Below, one piece after another: positions 42,880-51,692 of a DNA stretch of 64,000 nucleotides (its first letter is position 1; every line of letters starts with the position of its first letter). Origin of the DNA: Chitinophaga pinensis (GTDB taxonomy: Bacteria > Bacteroidota > Bacteroidia > Chitinophagales > Chitinophagaceae). The notes below the pieces were generated by a model, which worked only from the letters and a program-made list of their open reading frames with translations, had not been told where the DNA came from and ran no database searches. The stretch is taken from contig NZ_VOHS01000024.1 of the NCBI RefSeq assembly GCF_007896845.1, forward strand, positions 28,427 to 92,426. Reading direction: 5' to 3'. The translations under genes were made by a program, and so were the position numbers.

Positions 42880-42887
42880 CAAAACTA
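42880..42887 (-). promoter_or_regulatory. Putative -7 promoter box for the NmrA-type gene
   Basis: Reads TAGTTTTG on the minus strand, an exact TANNTTTG match 30 bases before the chosen ATG. Confidence 0.45.
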
Positions 42888-43148
42888 AGACCAGCCAGAT
42901 CGCCGGTATTGTAAGAAAACGAAATCGGCTGATTTACCCGATTTGAGAATATATGTTTACAGCGGTGAGTATTACCGAAACAATGGTACGTCATTTCTAC
43001 CATGATCTATATTAATGATTGGTTTATCAGTCCCCAATAATTAAAGAAAAAAAATTTTATAACCCTCAGGCAACCTTTTTCTTTCTACCCTCGTATTAAC
43101 TAATTGACACAAGTGCTCACATTTGCTTATTTAAATTTTCTAATCACC

Positions 43149-44027
43149 ATGCATTTATTTAAAAAATCAATGGTGGCAATGCTTTTAATTGCCACAGTGG
43201 CTACCTCATGCTCCGATGATGACAACGATGGAGTTACACCAACGCCACCACCAGTTCCGCAGAAAACCGTGAAAGTCGCGAGTAACACAACTTTCGGCGC
43301 TATTATGACTGACAGCACAGGCAAAACTTTATACTTCTTCTCTAATGATGCACAAGGCACACCTACCTGTAAAGATGGTTGCGCTGCAGTATGGCCAACA
43401 TTCTATGTAGAAGAATCTGCACTTACCATTGATAGTTCTCTGAACAAGGCTGATTTCACGACTGTTACACGTCCTGATGGCACCAAACAGACAGCCTATA
43501 AAGGATGGCCTTTATACTACTATGCGCAGGATGCTGCGGCAGGAGAAGTTAAAGGTGATAACGTAGGCAATATCTGGTTTGTAGCAAAACCTGATTACTC
43601 TGTGATGGTGGCTAATTTCCAGCTGCACGGCAACGATGGTAAAGACTATGTACTTGACAACACCGGTGTGATTGCTGCAGGTACAGGCGCATCCAAATAC
43701 CTTGTGGATGATCGTGGTCTGACACTGTACAAGTTCTCCAACGACAAAGCTGGTACTAACAACTTTACCAACAATGATGATACGCACAATGCAATCTGGC
43801 CGATCTACGAAGTATCAGAAGTGAAAAACGTACCTACCGGTTTTAACAAAACAGATTTCGCAATCATTACGGTACTGGGTAAAAAACAGCTCACTTACAA
43901 AGGATGGCCTATGTATTACTTTGGTCAGGATGCTAAAGTAAGAGGTGCCAACAAGGGTGTGAGTGTTCCTGCTCCAAATGTATGGCCTGTTCTGTATACA
44001 ACTACAGCTGCCGCTCCTCAACCGTAA
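43149..44027 (+). CDS. Lipoprotein with secreted repeats (Lipoprotein_15 / COG4315 type)
   Basis: A 292-residue lipoprotein with signal MHLFKKSMVAMLLIATVATS followed by Cys and an acidic and proline-rich linker. Two copies of the secreted repeat follow. The first has IMTDSTGKTLYFFSNDA, CKDGCAAVWPTF and TAYKGWPLYYYAQDA. The second has LVDDRGLTLYKFSNDK, HNAIWPIYEV and LTYKGWPMYYFGQDA. The second copy lacks the C-x3-C-A-x-x-W cysteines of the first. Function is unknown; such proteins are found on cell surfaces and near electron-transfer genes. The frame opens at 43104, but the ATG at 43149 starts the signal peptide. Confidence 0.84.
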   Translation: MHLFKKSMVAMLLIATVATSCSDDDNDGVTPTPPPVPQKTVKVASNTTFGAIMTDSTGKTLYFFSNDAQGTPTCKDGCAAVWPTFYVEESALTIDSSLNKADFTTVTRPDGTKQTAYKGWPLYYYAQDAAAGEVKGDNVGNIWFVAKPDYSVMVANFQLHGNDGKDYVLDNTGVIAAGTGASKYLVDDRGLTLYKFSNDKAGTNNFTNNDDTHNAIWPIYEVSEVKNVPTGFNKTDFAIITVLGKKQLTYKGWPMYYFGQDAKVRGANKGVSVPAPNVWPVLYTTTAAAPQP

Positions 44028-44143
44028 CTGCATAAACTGTACAATACTGCCGTACTTGTGTAAAGCCCGGCAGCATTGTAAATAAGCAGATTGCCCGGCC
44101 CGGTTTCGTACCGGGTTGGGCTATCGGTTTTATAAATACAATG

Positions 44144-44177
44144 AGGGTACGATGGTCATGAACAGACATCGTACCCT
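44144..44177. terminator. 11-bp hairpin terminator between convergent genes
   Basis: AGGGTACGATG pairs with CATCGTACCCT around a 12-base loop and is followed by TTACC. It lies between the lipoprotein gene and the end of the starch operon. A second GC-rich hairpin (CCCGGT/ACCGGG, about 44097-44115) lies just before it. Confidence 0.6.
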
Positions 44178-44240
44178 TTACCATTGATTGTTGATTGGTT
44201 GAATTAAACAACGTTTAGATTTGTTTCACCTTCACCGGAC

Positions 44241-45614
44241 CTATGCCACACCATAAGTTGACACCAATTGTTCAGCAGCTTTCTTTTCTCTATCCTTCAC
44301 ATACATCACTGCTACTGCAGCAATGATCATAAATGCGCCGCCCATCACCAGTGCGAAAACGGCTTCTCCCTGAAACAGGTGTTTTACGATCAGTCCTCCG
44401 AAAATGCCGTTGACAATCTGTGGGAAGGTGATAAAGAAATTGAAGATACCCATGTATACTCCTGTCTTGTGTGATGGTATCACGCCAGATAATATCGCAT
44501 ATGGCGTTGACAGGATGCTGCCCCATGCCATACCAATACCGATCATTGGCCAGATCAGCAGATCAGGGTTCTGTATAAAGTAAAATGAGATCAGCGATAA
44601 TCCACCCGCTGTCAGGGAAATAGCATGTGCTGCCCTGCGGGAAGTTTTGCGGGCAATCGCTGGTAGTACCAAAGCATATATCGCTGACACAGCGCTATAG
44701 ATACTGAAGAGGAACCCTACTTTATTACCTGCATCAGCAAAGAGCGCAGACGAGGTGTCTCCCGGCGCTACTTTATAAATGTGGTACGCCACCGCCGGTG
44801 TGGTAAATACCCACATGGAGAATAAGGCGAACCATGAACAGAATTGTACCAGCCCCAGTTGTTTCATCGCCGGGGGCATATCAGAAAAATCCTTCAGGAT
44901 TGTTTTTAATCCGGCGTTATGCTGTTCAGTAGTCTGCTCGGGATTGAACTTTGCAAACTCTTCCGGAGAGTATTCAGAGGAAGTAAATATAGACCAGAGA
45001 ATAGTGGTCAGTAATACGACAGCACCTACATAAAAGGAATAGATCACATTATCAGGTACAACACCCGGCGCCGCTGTTTTAGATACTCCCATGTATTCTG
45101 CCAGCAGATACGGCAAGGAAGACCCCAGTACTGCCCCTGCTCCTATCAGAAAGGTTTGCGCAGAAAATCCCTGACTGCGCTGTTCATCCGGCAGATTATC
45201 CGCCACTAATGCGCGGAAAGGTTCCATTGCCACATTGATGGAAGCGTCCATCAGTGTCAGCATACCTGCACCGATCAATACCGGTGGCAGCATAGCTGCC
45301 AGCAAAGAGGAATTGGGCAGTAACATCAGAGCTAACGCGGTAGCGATAGCACCAACGAGAAAGTAAGGCCTGCGACGACCCAGTCTGTTCCAGGTGCGGT
45401 CACTATAGTGCCCGATAATAGGCTGTACGATCATACCAGTCAGGGGAGCTGCCAGCCAGAAAAGGGACAGGTGCTCCACTTCTGCTCCATAGGTTTGTAA
45501 GATGCGGGAGGCATTTCCATTCTGTAAAGCAAAACCGAACTGGATACCGAAAAAGCCCATGCTCATGTTCCATATGCGCGCAGCGGACAACCGCGGCTTA
45601 GCCATTCCTTTCAT
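44241..45614 (-). CDS. SLC45/GPH-like MFS sugar permease (probable maltose transporter)
   Basis: A 457-residue permease with 12 predicted helices and the last gene of the starch operon. Signatures of the SLC45/sucrose-proton symporter branch are visible: NMSMGFFGIQFGFALQNGNA in helix 1, PIIGHYSDRTWNRLGRRRPY in the helix 2-3 loop, and ASINVAMEPFRALVADNLP. It likely brings maltose or short maltodextrins across the inner membrane by proton symport, delivering substrate to the GH65 phosphorylase encoded 12 bases upstream. Substrate is inferred from the operon. Confidence 0.88.
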   Translation of the reverse strand: MKGMAKPRLSAARIWNMSMGFFGIQFGFALQNGNASRILQTYGAEVEHLSLFWLAAPLTGMIVQPIIGHYSDRTWNRLGRRRPYFLVGAIATALALMLLPNSSLLAAMLPPVLIGAGMLTLMDASINVAMEPFRALVADNLPDEQRSQGFSAQTFLIGAGAVLGSSLPYLLAEYMGVSKTAAPGVVPDNVIYSFYVGAVVLLTTILWSIFTSSEYSPEEFAKFNPEQTTEQHNAGLKTILKDFSDMPPAMKQLGLVQFCSWFALFSMWVFTTPAVAYHIYKVAPGDTSSALFADAGNKVGFLFSIYSAVSAIYALVLPAIARKTSRRAAHAISLTAGGLSLISFYFIQNPDLLIWPMIGIGMAWGSILSTPYAILSGVIPSHKTGVYMGIFNFFITFPQIVNGIFGGLIVKHLFQGEAVFALVMGGAFMIIAAVAVMYVKDREKKAAEQLVSTYGVA

Positions 45615-45626
45615 GGGATAAATATT

Positions 45627-47951
45627 TTAATTAACTAAATTTCCTTGTTTTGCAGTTACTGTTGCACCGGCAGGTACATGCACTGTTTCTCCGTAGATCA
45701 ACACCGTGATGTCTTTAGTAGAATCGTTTTCAATATTCACATCCTGCTTGCTCACTTTTACCTTTAGTATCCTTCCACGGAAACGGATGTTGAATGCAAA
45801 TGACTGCCATTTGCCCGGCAGAAATGGCGTGAACTGTAACTGTCCGTCTCTTACGCGCATACCTGCAAAACCTTCCACCACGCTCATCCAGGTACCTGCC
45901 ATGGAAGTAATATGCAGACCATCCTCTGTATCATTGTTATAATCGTCCAGATCCAGACGGGAAGTACGCAGATAGAATTCATGCGCCCGTTTCTCGTCAC
46001 CCAGTTTAGCTGCCAGTATTGCATGTACACAGGGAGACAGGGAGCTTTCATGTACAGTGCGTGGTTCGTAGAAATCAAAGTTACGACGCAAGGTATCGAT
46101 ATCGTATCTGTCTTCCAGAAAGTATAATCCCTGCAAAACATCTGCCTGTTTTATATAGCAGGAACGCAGAATACGATCCCAGCTCCATTTCTGATTCAGC
46201 GGACGCTGTGCCGGATCGAGGTCTTTTACCAGTATCTGCTCTTTGTCCAGATAGCCCTCCTGCTGCAAAAATACGCCCAGCTGTTCGTCTACCGGATAGT
46301 ACATATTATCAATCACATGCTGCCATTTTTCCTGTTCTTTACCGGCGTCAAAAACAGTTGTTTTAATAATCGCATCATATCTGTCTGCAGCAGTCTCTTT
46401 TACATGCTGCAGGGCATCCATGGCATATTGTAAACACCAGGTCGCCATCGTGCTGGTATACCAGTTATTGTTGACGTTATTCTCGTATTCATTGGGCCCT
46501 GTCACACCGAGCATTACGTACTGTCCGCGTGCCTCACTCCAGTTCACACGCTGTGCCCAGAAGCGGGCTATACCGATCAGTACTTCTGTACCATATTCTG
46601 CCAGATAAGCCGTATCGCCGGTATAACGAATGTAGTTGAAAATAGCAAAAGCGATAGCAGCGTTACGATGAATTTCTTCAAAAGTAATCTCCCACTCGTT
46701 ATGACATTCCTCTCCGTTCATCGTCACCATCGGATATAACGCAGCCCCATTGTTAAAGCCTAATTTCGCCGCATTCTCTATGGCTTTACCTAATTGCTTA
46801 TAACGATAGATCAGCAGATTACGGGCCACTTGTGGCTCAGCAGTGGCGAGATAGAATGGAATACAATAAGCTTCTGTATCCCAGTAGGTAGAACCACCAT
46901 ATTTTTCACCGGTAAATCCTTTCGGCCCGATATTCAGACGGGCGTCTTCACCCGTGTAAGTCTGGTTCAGCTGGAAGATATTAAAACGGATGCCCTGCTG
47001 CGCAGCCGGATCTCCTTCAATGATAATATCGCTTTCTTTCCATTTAATGGCCCAGGCAGCTGCCTGTTCTTTCAGCATTGCTTTAAAGCCTTTCGCAGCA
47101 GCTTTACCTACAGCAATTTCGCAATTGTTAGCCAGTGCTTCCACCGGATGATTTTCAGAAGAGAGGTTTGCAGCGTATTTGTAGATGACTGTTTCCTGCT
47201 GACTTTTTACTTTCACAGTAGTCACGACTCCTACATATTTCTCTTTCTGCACTGGCCTTACATTTATTGCCAGTGGCCTGGTGTCCTGATACACATTGAA
47301 TTGCATACCGGTACACACCTGAAAGCCGGTTTTCTTTGTCTTCAGAGTAATATAGGCACTGCTATGCTGTATGCTGGCGCCTGTTTCTTCCCAGAACTTC
47401 TCATCATAGTTGGCATCCTGATTTTTGATATCGCCATCTATATAGGCAGTTATCTGCAGATTGCCTTCAAAGTTCAGCGGCGTGATACTATAACGGATTG
47501 CTCCGGTTTCATCATCCACAATACTACAGAAACGTGTAGCGGTTACTTTTACCTGTTTGCCGCTTTCCAGTGTGGCTGTAAAGGAACGCTGCAGATACCC
47601 TTCCTGCATGTTCAGTATACGACTGAAATGAGTCACCTGCGCCTTATGCAGGTCAAGTTCTTCTTCCTCTATACGGATACCGATGCCAATCCAGTTGGCA
47701 GCATTCAATACTTTGGCAAAGTACTCCGGATATCCATTCTTCCACCAACCCACACGGGTCTTGTCAGGGTAATATACACCGGCTACATAGTTGCCTTGCA
47801 ATGTATCACCGGAATAAGTCTCTTCGAAGTTGGCACGCTGGCCCATACGACCATTTCCCAGACTGAATATGCTTTCAGATATTTTATTGTAATGTGGCAC
47901 AAAACCTTCTTCGATAATGTTCCACCCGTCTACTTTTATGTATTGCTTCAT
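45627..47951 (-). CDS. GH65 glycoside phosphorylase, probable maltose phosphorylase
   Basis: A 774-residue inverting phosphorylase that splits maltose with phosphate into glucose and beta-glucose-1-phosphate. The N-terminal domain starts NIIEEGFVPHYNKISESIF; the (alpha/alpha)6 barrel has GGSTYWDTEAYCIPFYLATA and the catalytic Glu in VTGPNEYENNVNNNWYTS near residue 488; PRTVHESSLSPCVHAILAA is the phosphate-binding HESSLS region. Other GH65 enzymes use trehalose or kojibiose; maltose is chosen because of the amylase, permease and pgmB neighbours. The frame starts at 47978, but the ATG at 47951 (MKQYIKVDGW) is more likely. Confidence 0.9.
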   Translation of the reverse strand: MKQYIKVDGWNIIEEGFVPHYNKISESIFSLGNGRMGQRANFEETYSGDTLQGNYVAGVYYPDKTRVGWWKNGYPEYFAKVLNAANWIGIGIRIEEEELDLHKAQVTHFSRILNMQEGYLQRSFTATLESGKQVKVTATRFCSIVDDETGAIRYSITPLNFEGNLQITAYIDGDIKNQDANYDEKFWEETGASIQHSSAYITLKTKKTGFQVCTGMQFNVYQDTRPLAINVRPVQKEKYVGVVTTVKVKSQQETVIYKYAANLSSENHPVEALANNCEIAVGKAAAKGFKAMLKEQAAAWAIKWKESDIIIEGDPAAQQGIRFNIFQLNQTYTGEDARLNIGPKGFTGEKYGGSTYWDTEAYCIPFYLATAEPQVARNLLIYRYKQLGKAIENAAKLGFNNGAALYPMVTMNGEECHNEWEITFEEIHRNAAIAFAIFNYIRYTGDTAYLAEYGTEVLIGIARFWAQRVNWSEARGQYVMLGVTGPNEYENNVNNNWYTSTMATWCLQYAMDALQHVKETAADRYDAIIKTTVFDAGKEQEKWQHVIDNMYYPVDEQLGVFLQQEGYLDKEQILVKDLDPAQRPLNQKWSWDRILRSCYIKQADVLQGLYFLEDRYDIDTLRRNFDFYEPRTVHESSLSPCVHAILAAKLGDEKRAHEFYLRTSRLDLDDYNNDTEDGLHITSMAGTWMSVVEGFAGMRVRDGQLQFTPFLPGKWQSFAFNIRFRGRILKVKVSKQDVNIENDSTKDITVLIYGETVHVPAGATVTAKQGNLVN

Positions 47952-47995
47952 GACTCTCCTGAATGGCACCTTTCGCAAAATGCGATCGGCATTGT

Positions 47996-48655
47996 TTATT
48001 TTGAGTATAAGTTGGTCAGTGTTTGCATATCGATCTGCTCCAGACTGCTGACTACCAGATCAGCTTCTCCGAGAACATCCTGCTCTCCTATGCCGACTAC
48101 CTTCATACCGGCTGCTTTAGCTGCCTGTACCCCGGCGATCGCATCTTCAAAAACGATACATTTTGCCGGTGATATACCGAGGGCTTCTGCACCTTTCAGA
48201 AAGACTTCCGGATCGGGTTTGGAGGCGGACACGGTATTACCATCCACCAATGCATCAAACAGTGGCAGAATGCCTACCTTCTCCAATATGACAGTGGCAT
48301 TCTTACTGGCGGATCCCAGTGCTGTTTTAATACCGGCGGCACGCAGATTATCCAGCAATTCTTTCGTACCCGGCAGGATCTCCTCCGGTGTCATATGATG
48401 AATCATGTCCACATACCACTCATTTTTTCGGGTAGCCAGCACCTGCTGTTCATCGGCCGACTTTTCTATACCTCCCCATTCCAGTATCAGTTCGAGTGAT
48501 TTAACTCTGCTGATTCCTTTTAGCTTCTCATTCTGCGCTTCCGTAAAATTGAACCCTAACTCATTTGCCAGCCTTTTCCAGGCTTTAAAATGATAGACAG
48601 CGGTATCTACGATCACCCCATCAAGGTCAAAAATGCATGCTTCAAATACTTGCAT
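47996..48655 (-). CDS. pgmB: Beta-phosphoglucomutase
   Basis: HAD-superfamily mutase of 219 residues that turns beta-glucose-1-phosphate into glucose-6-phosphate. The phosphoryl-accepting and acid/base Asp pair is in ACIFDLDGVIVDTAVYHFKA at residues 7-26. The cap domain has LKGISRVKSLELILEWGG, motif II is ALGSASKNA, and the C-terminal part has GNTVSASKPDPEVFLKGAEA and VFEDAIAGVQAAKAAGM. It sits between the GH13 and GH65 genes, exactly the partner needed for the phosphorylase product. Confidence 0.93.
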   Translation of the reverse strand: MQVFEACIFDLDGVIVDTAVYHFKAWKRLANELGFNFTEAQNEKLKGISRVKSLELILEWGGIEKSADEQQVLATRKNEWYVDMIHHMTPEEILPGTKELLDNLRAAGIKTALGSASKNATVILEKVGILPLFDALVDGNTVSASKPDPEVFLKGAEALGISPAKCIVFEDAIAGVQAAKAAGMKVVGIGEQDVLGEADLVVSSLEQIDMQTLTNLYSK

Positions 48656-48684
48656 ATAATCAGATAAAATCGTTTGAAAATTTG

Positions 48685-50544
48685 TTACTTCAGCAGTTCC
48701 ATTACCTGCGTTGTCTCTGCTGGTATACGCAGACTGTCCGCAAGCGGATAGGTTTTGCCACTTACAACATCTCTGACTTGTGAGAAGCCTGTCACTCTTT
48801 CCGTAAAACGGGCAGGAGATACTGCCGCTTCTTTTTCATTGGGATTGAGCACGATCATCACCGTCTTGTCTCCGTTATAGCGGAAATAAGTGTAGATATT
48901 GTCCTGCGGTACATACTGCATCAGTTTACCTGTCTGTAACACCGGGTTATTCTTTCTATAGTTGGCCAGTATACTGACATAGTTAAACAGCTCATTTTCT
49001 TCTGCATTACGGCCGCCGGCTGTGAATTTATTCTGTGCGTCACCTGTCCAGCCGCCTTTGAAGTCTTCACGTACCAATCCATCAGGCGCGCTGAAATTCT
49101 TCATCCCGATCTCTGCGCCATAATACAATTGCGGGATACCACGGGTTGTCAGCAACCACGCAAGAGCAGCCTTATATTTATTTTTATTTTCCTTTACTAC
49201 GGAATAGAATCGGCTCAGGTCGTGATTATCGAGGAATACCACATTGCGCATGGGATCCTGATATTGATAATCCTGTATCAGAGTAGCGTAAAGCTTTACA
49301 ACACCATCGTCCCAGCCCGGCTTTTCATTGAGTGCTGCTGAGATAGCCCAGAGACTCTGAAAGTCGGTCGTACCGGGAAGGTTTGTATCAAAACCTCTGT
49401 TCACAGTATTGCCTTGTGTGAAGAAAACCTGCTCAGGACCGCTGTGTACCCATACCTCTCCGAAGAAAGTAAAACCGGGATAGGCTGCTTTAATAGCTTT
49501 GCCCCACTCCGACATGAAGTCTGCATCGTTATAAGGGTAAGTATCAAGGCGAAAGGCATCTACCCCGGCATATTCAATCCACCAGATATGACTTTGTGTA
49601 AAATACCTGCGCACATATGGATTTTTCTGGTCCATATCAGGCATATGCAGATCAAACCAGCCGTCGGTCATGATCTTCTGATCAGACGGTGCCGCATACG
49701 GATCCATTAAAGGAGCCGCCCGGAAGCTGGAACGGGTAAAAACGGGCCACTGATGTACCCAGTTTTTCATAGGCAGATCTTTCATGGTCCAGTGCTGGCT
49801 GCCAATATGATTGTGTACCAGATCCTGAATCAGTTTCATGCCTCTTTTATGCAGACTATCCGCCAACACTTTATACAGTTCATTGGATCCAAAGCGGGGA
49901 TCAATACGATAGTTTTCCGTTGCTGCGTAACCATGATAAGAAGCAGATGGCTGGTCGTTGGTCACCAACGGTGTCATCCACAATGCTGTCACGCCCATCT
50001 GCTGCAGATACCCCAGATGATCAATGATACCTTGTATATCGCCGCCATGACGTTTATACATGGAATCTCTGTTCAAAGAGGTTTCCTGCATTCCTTTGAT
50101 CACATCATTGTTCTTATCGCCATTTGCAAAACGATCCGGCATAATCAGGTATACAAAGTCGCTGCTGTTTACACCCTGCGCTTTGATACCACCTTCCCTT
50201 TTCTTTAGCTCGTAAGTGTATACGATGTCTTTCTGTCCTTTCTGCTTAAACCTGATAGGGAACGTTCCCGGAACAGCCGAAGAAGTGATATTGAGATCGA
50301 CAAACAAATAATTGGGATTCTCTACTTTATGTACTTCCTGTAAGGTAATACCCGGATAAGTAAGGGAAACTTCCTTTTCAGCGATCTTATCTCCATGAAC
50401 GATCAATTGCAGGAAAGGCTCCTCCATACCTGTCCACCAGAACGCAGGTTCTATCCTTTCCAGTTTAGGCACTTGTGCCACAGATATAGTAATAGTAGTG
50501 AATGTCAGGATAGCGGTCAATAACAATCTTCTCGTCTGTAACAT
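48685..50544 (-). CDS. susA: Periplasmic GH13 cyclomaltodextrinase/neopullulanase-type amylase (SusA-like)
   Basis: A 619-residue exported alpha-amylase-family enzyme that cuts cyclodextrins, pullulan or maltodextrins. After the signal peptide comes the cyclomaltodextrinase N-terminal domain (RIEPAFWWTGMEEPFLQLIV). The GH13 barrel contains LIQDLVHNHIG, GVDAFRLDTYPYNDADFM (nucleophile Asp near residue 331), TFFGEVWVHSG (acid/base Glu near 363) and VVFLDNHDLSRF (Asp near 441). The C-terminal beta domain ends VSGKTYPLADSLRIPAETTQ. It is the fourth gene of the operon. An operator-like 12-base palindrome lies within its 5' coding part at 50258-50269. Confidence 0.9.
   Translation of the reverse strand: MLQTRRLLLTAILTFTTITISVAQVPKLERIEPAFWWTGMEEPFLQLIVHGDKIAEKEVSLTYPGITLQEVHKVENPNYLFVDLNITSSAVPGTFPIRFKQKGQKDIVYTYELKKREGGIKAQGVNSSDFVYLIMPDRFANGDKNNDVIKGMQETSLNRDSMYKRHGGDIQGIIDHLGYLQQMGVTALWMTPLVTNDQPSASYHGYAATENYRIDPRFGSNELYKVLADSLHKRGMKLIQDLVHNHIGSQHWTMKDLPMKNWVHQWPVFTRSSFRAAPLMDPYAAPSDQKIMTDGWFDLHMPDMDQKNPYVRRYFTQSHIWWIEYAGVDAFRLDTYPYNDADFMSEWGKAIKAAYPGFTFFGEVWVHSGPEQVFFTQGNTVNRGFDTNLPGTTDFQSLWAISAALNEKPGWDDGVVKLYATLIQDYQYQDPMRNVVFLDNHDLSRFYSVVKENKNKYKAALAWLLTTRGIPQLYYGAEIGMKNFSAPDGLVREDFKGGWTGDAQNKFTAGGRNAEENELFNYVSILANYRKNNPVLQTGKLMQYVPQDNIYTYFRYNGDKTVMIVLNPNEKEAAVSPARFTERVTGFSQVRDVVSGKTYPLADSLRIPAETTQVMELLK
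50258..50269. promoter_or_regulatory. Intragenic copy of the LacI-type operator core
   Basis: GGGAACGTTCCC, continuing to CGG on the plus strand, repeats 14 of the 16 bases of the perfect palindrome upstream of susC. It lies inside the amylase gene near codon 93, about 6.2 kb from the first site. It could be a secondary binding site, or chance, since GTFPIR codons read the same. Confidence 0.35.
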
Positions 50545-50612
50545 GCTTATTAATCTATGGTTTTAGGAGTTGCAGCCTGATATGATAATCTGGCTGCAAC
50601 TGATATCATTCC

Positions 50613-51650
50613 TTATTGTACGCTCAATGTGTAAATGTAGTTGCCCGGGTTACTCAGATCCATTGTAATGGTATAAGTTCCGGCGGTGGTAATGTTGATC
50701 ACACCAGCGGCGCCGGGGCTCAGCACACCATTATTGTCATCATCACTCAGACTGATGGTATTGGCATTGTTTGCCCGGAAGTAGAAGCTACCTGCAGCCA
50801 GCGTTGTGCTAATGCTCCATTTCTTCGTTGTTGCGTTAAAGGTCATTGCCTTATCAGCGCCACCTGCTGCGCTACCGGTAATACTCCAGGTAGTACGGCT
50901 GACAGCAAAACTGAGTGCATTCAGGTCTACTGTAAGCCGGTAATATCCTGCTTCAGCCGCTTTTATATTACCACCATTGCTCACGAGAGACCCACCGCCG
51001 GCATCACCGTAGTTCAGGTCCCAGCTTTTTGCAGGTGTGATTTTAAACTCTGTATTGGCATCCGGGAAGTTGAGATATCCTTCGTATTTCTTATCGTTAT
51101 TTACCGATGCGAGTATACCCAGACCGTCATTGTCAAATGACCATCCCTGATAACCACCCGGCACATAGATGGCCGGATAGATCTTTGGTACGTAGTACGG
51201 CGTTACGGTCAGCAGTACACTATCAGAGTAAACCTTGTCTCCTACTGTATCCACGGCTGCTCTTACACGGATCACCAGTTCATGTTCACGACCGGCAGCC
51301 AATCCCATGTTGTTAATCGCCTGATTCAGCTGGGCAACTGTAAAGGTTTTAGTCAGACCATTATTGGCGCTGAATATTTCTGATGCGTTTCTGAAGCCAT
51401 TGCCTTTTTCGGCTACTTCCAGTGCGTAGTTTACCACGGCTCTGTATCCCCAGTCCTGAGAGGCGGTCCAGGTATAGGTGACTGCATTTTCCGCAGCTTT
51501 ATCCGCAGAAAAGACAAGTTCTGTCGCTGTAGCAGAAAAGGTCGGCGTTGTACCTGTTTTTACCTGTGTAAAGCTATCCTGCTTTTCGCAGGAGGCGAGC
51601 GCCAACACACATAAACTTCCTGCAATAATTTTATTCAACCAGGCATTCAT
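50613..51650 (-). CDS. susE: SusE-type surface starch-binding lipoprotein
   Basis: A 345-residue outer-membrane lipoprotein. The signal IIAGSLCVLALAS ends at Cys21. The N-terminal SusE domain has TPTFSATATELVFSADKAAE and AVTYTWTASQDWGYRAVVNY. The C-terminal half has starch-binding-type beta domains: PAIYVPGGYQGWSFDNDGL, FKITPAKSWDLNYGDAGGG and TWSITGSAAGGADKAMTFN. Tandem aromatic residues in these loops would hold glucan helices. Third gene of the operon, 42 bases after susD. Confidence 0.87.
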   Translation of the reverse strand: MNAWLNKIIAGSLCVLALASCEKQDSFTQVKTGTTPTFSATATELVFSADKAAENAVTYTWTASQDWGYRAVVNYALEVAEKGNGFRNASEIFSANNGLTKTFTVAQLNQAINNMGLAAGREHELVIRVRAAVDTVGDKVYSDSVLLTVTPYYVPKIYPAIYVPGGYQGWSFDNDGLGILASVNNDKKYEGYLNFPDANTEFKITPAKSWDLNYGDAGGGSLVSNGGNIKAAEAGYYRLTVDLNALSFAVSRTTWSITGSAAGGADKAMTFNATTKKWSISTTLAAGSFYFRANNANTISLSDDDNNGVLSPGAAGVINITTAGTYTITMDLSNPGNYIYTLSVQ

Positions 51651-51692
51651 GATGCAAGTATTTTGATATTGTGGTTAAATGCTGTTCTTGAA

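Noticed and set aside
46794..48398. 534-codon open frame on the plus strand
   Set aside because: It lies wholly antisense to the well-supported GH65 and pgmB genes. Its translation is a string of Cys/Phe/Ile/Ser-rich residues without domain motifs, as expected for the shadow of a GC-biased gene.
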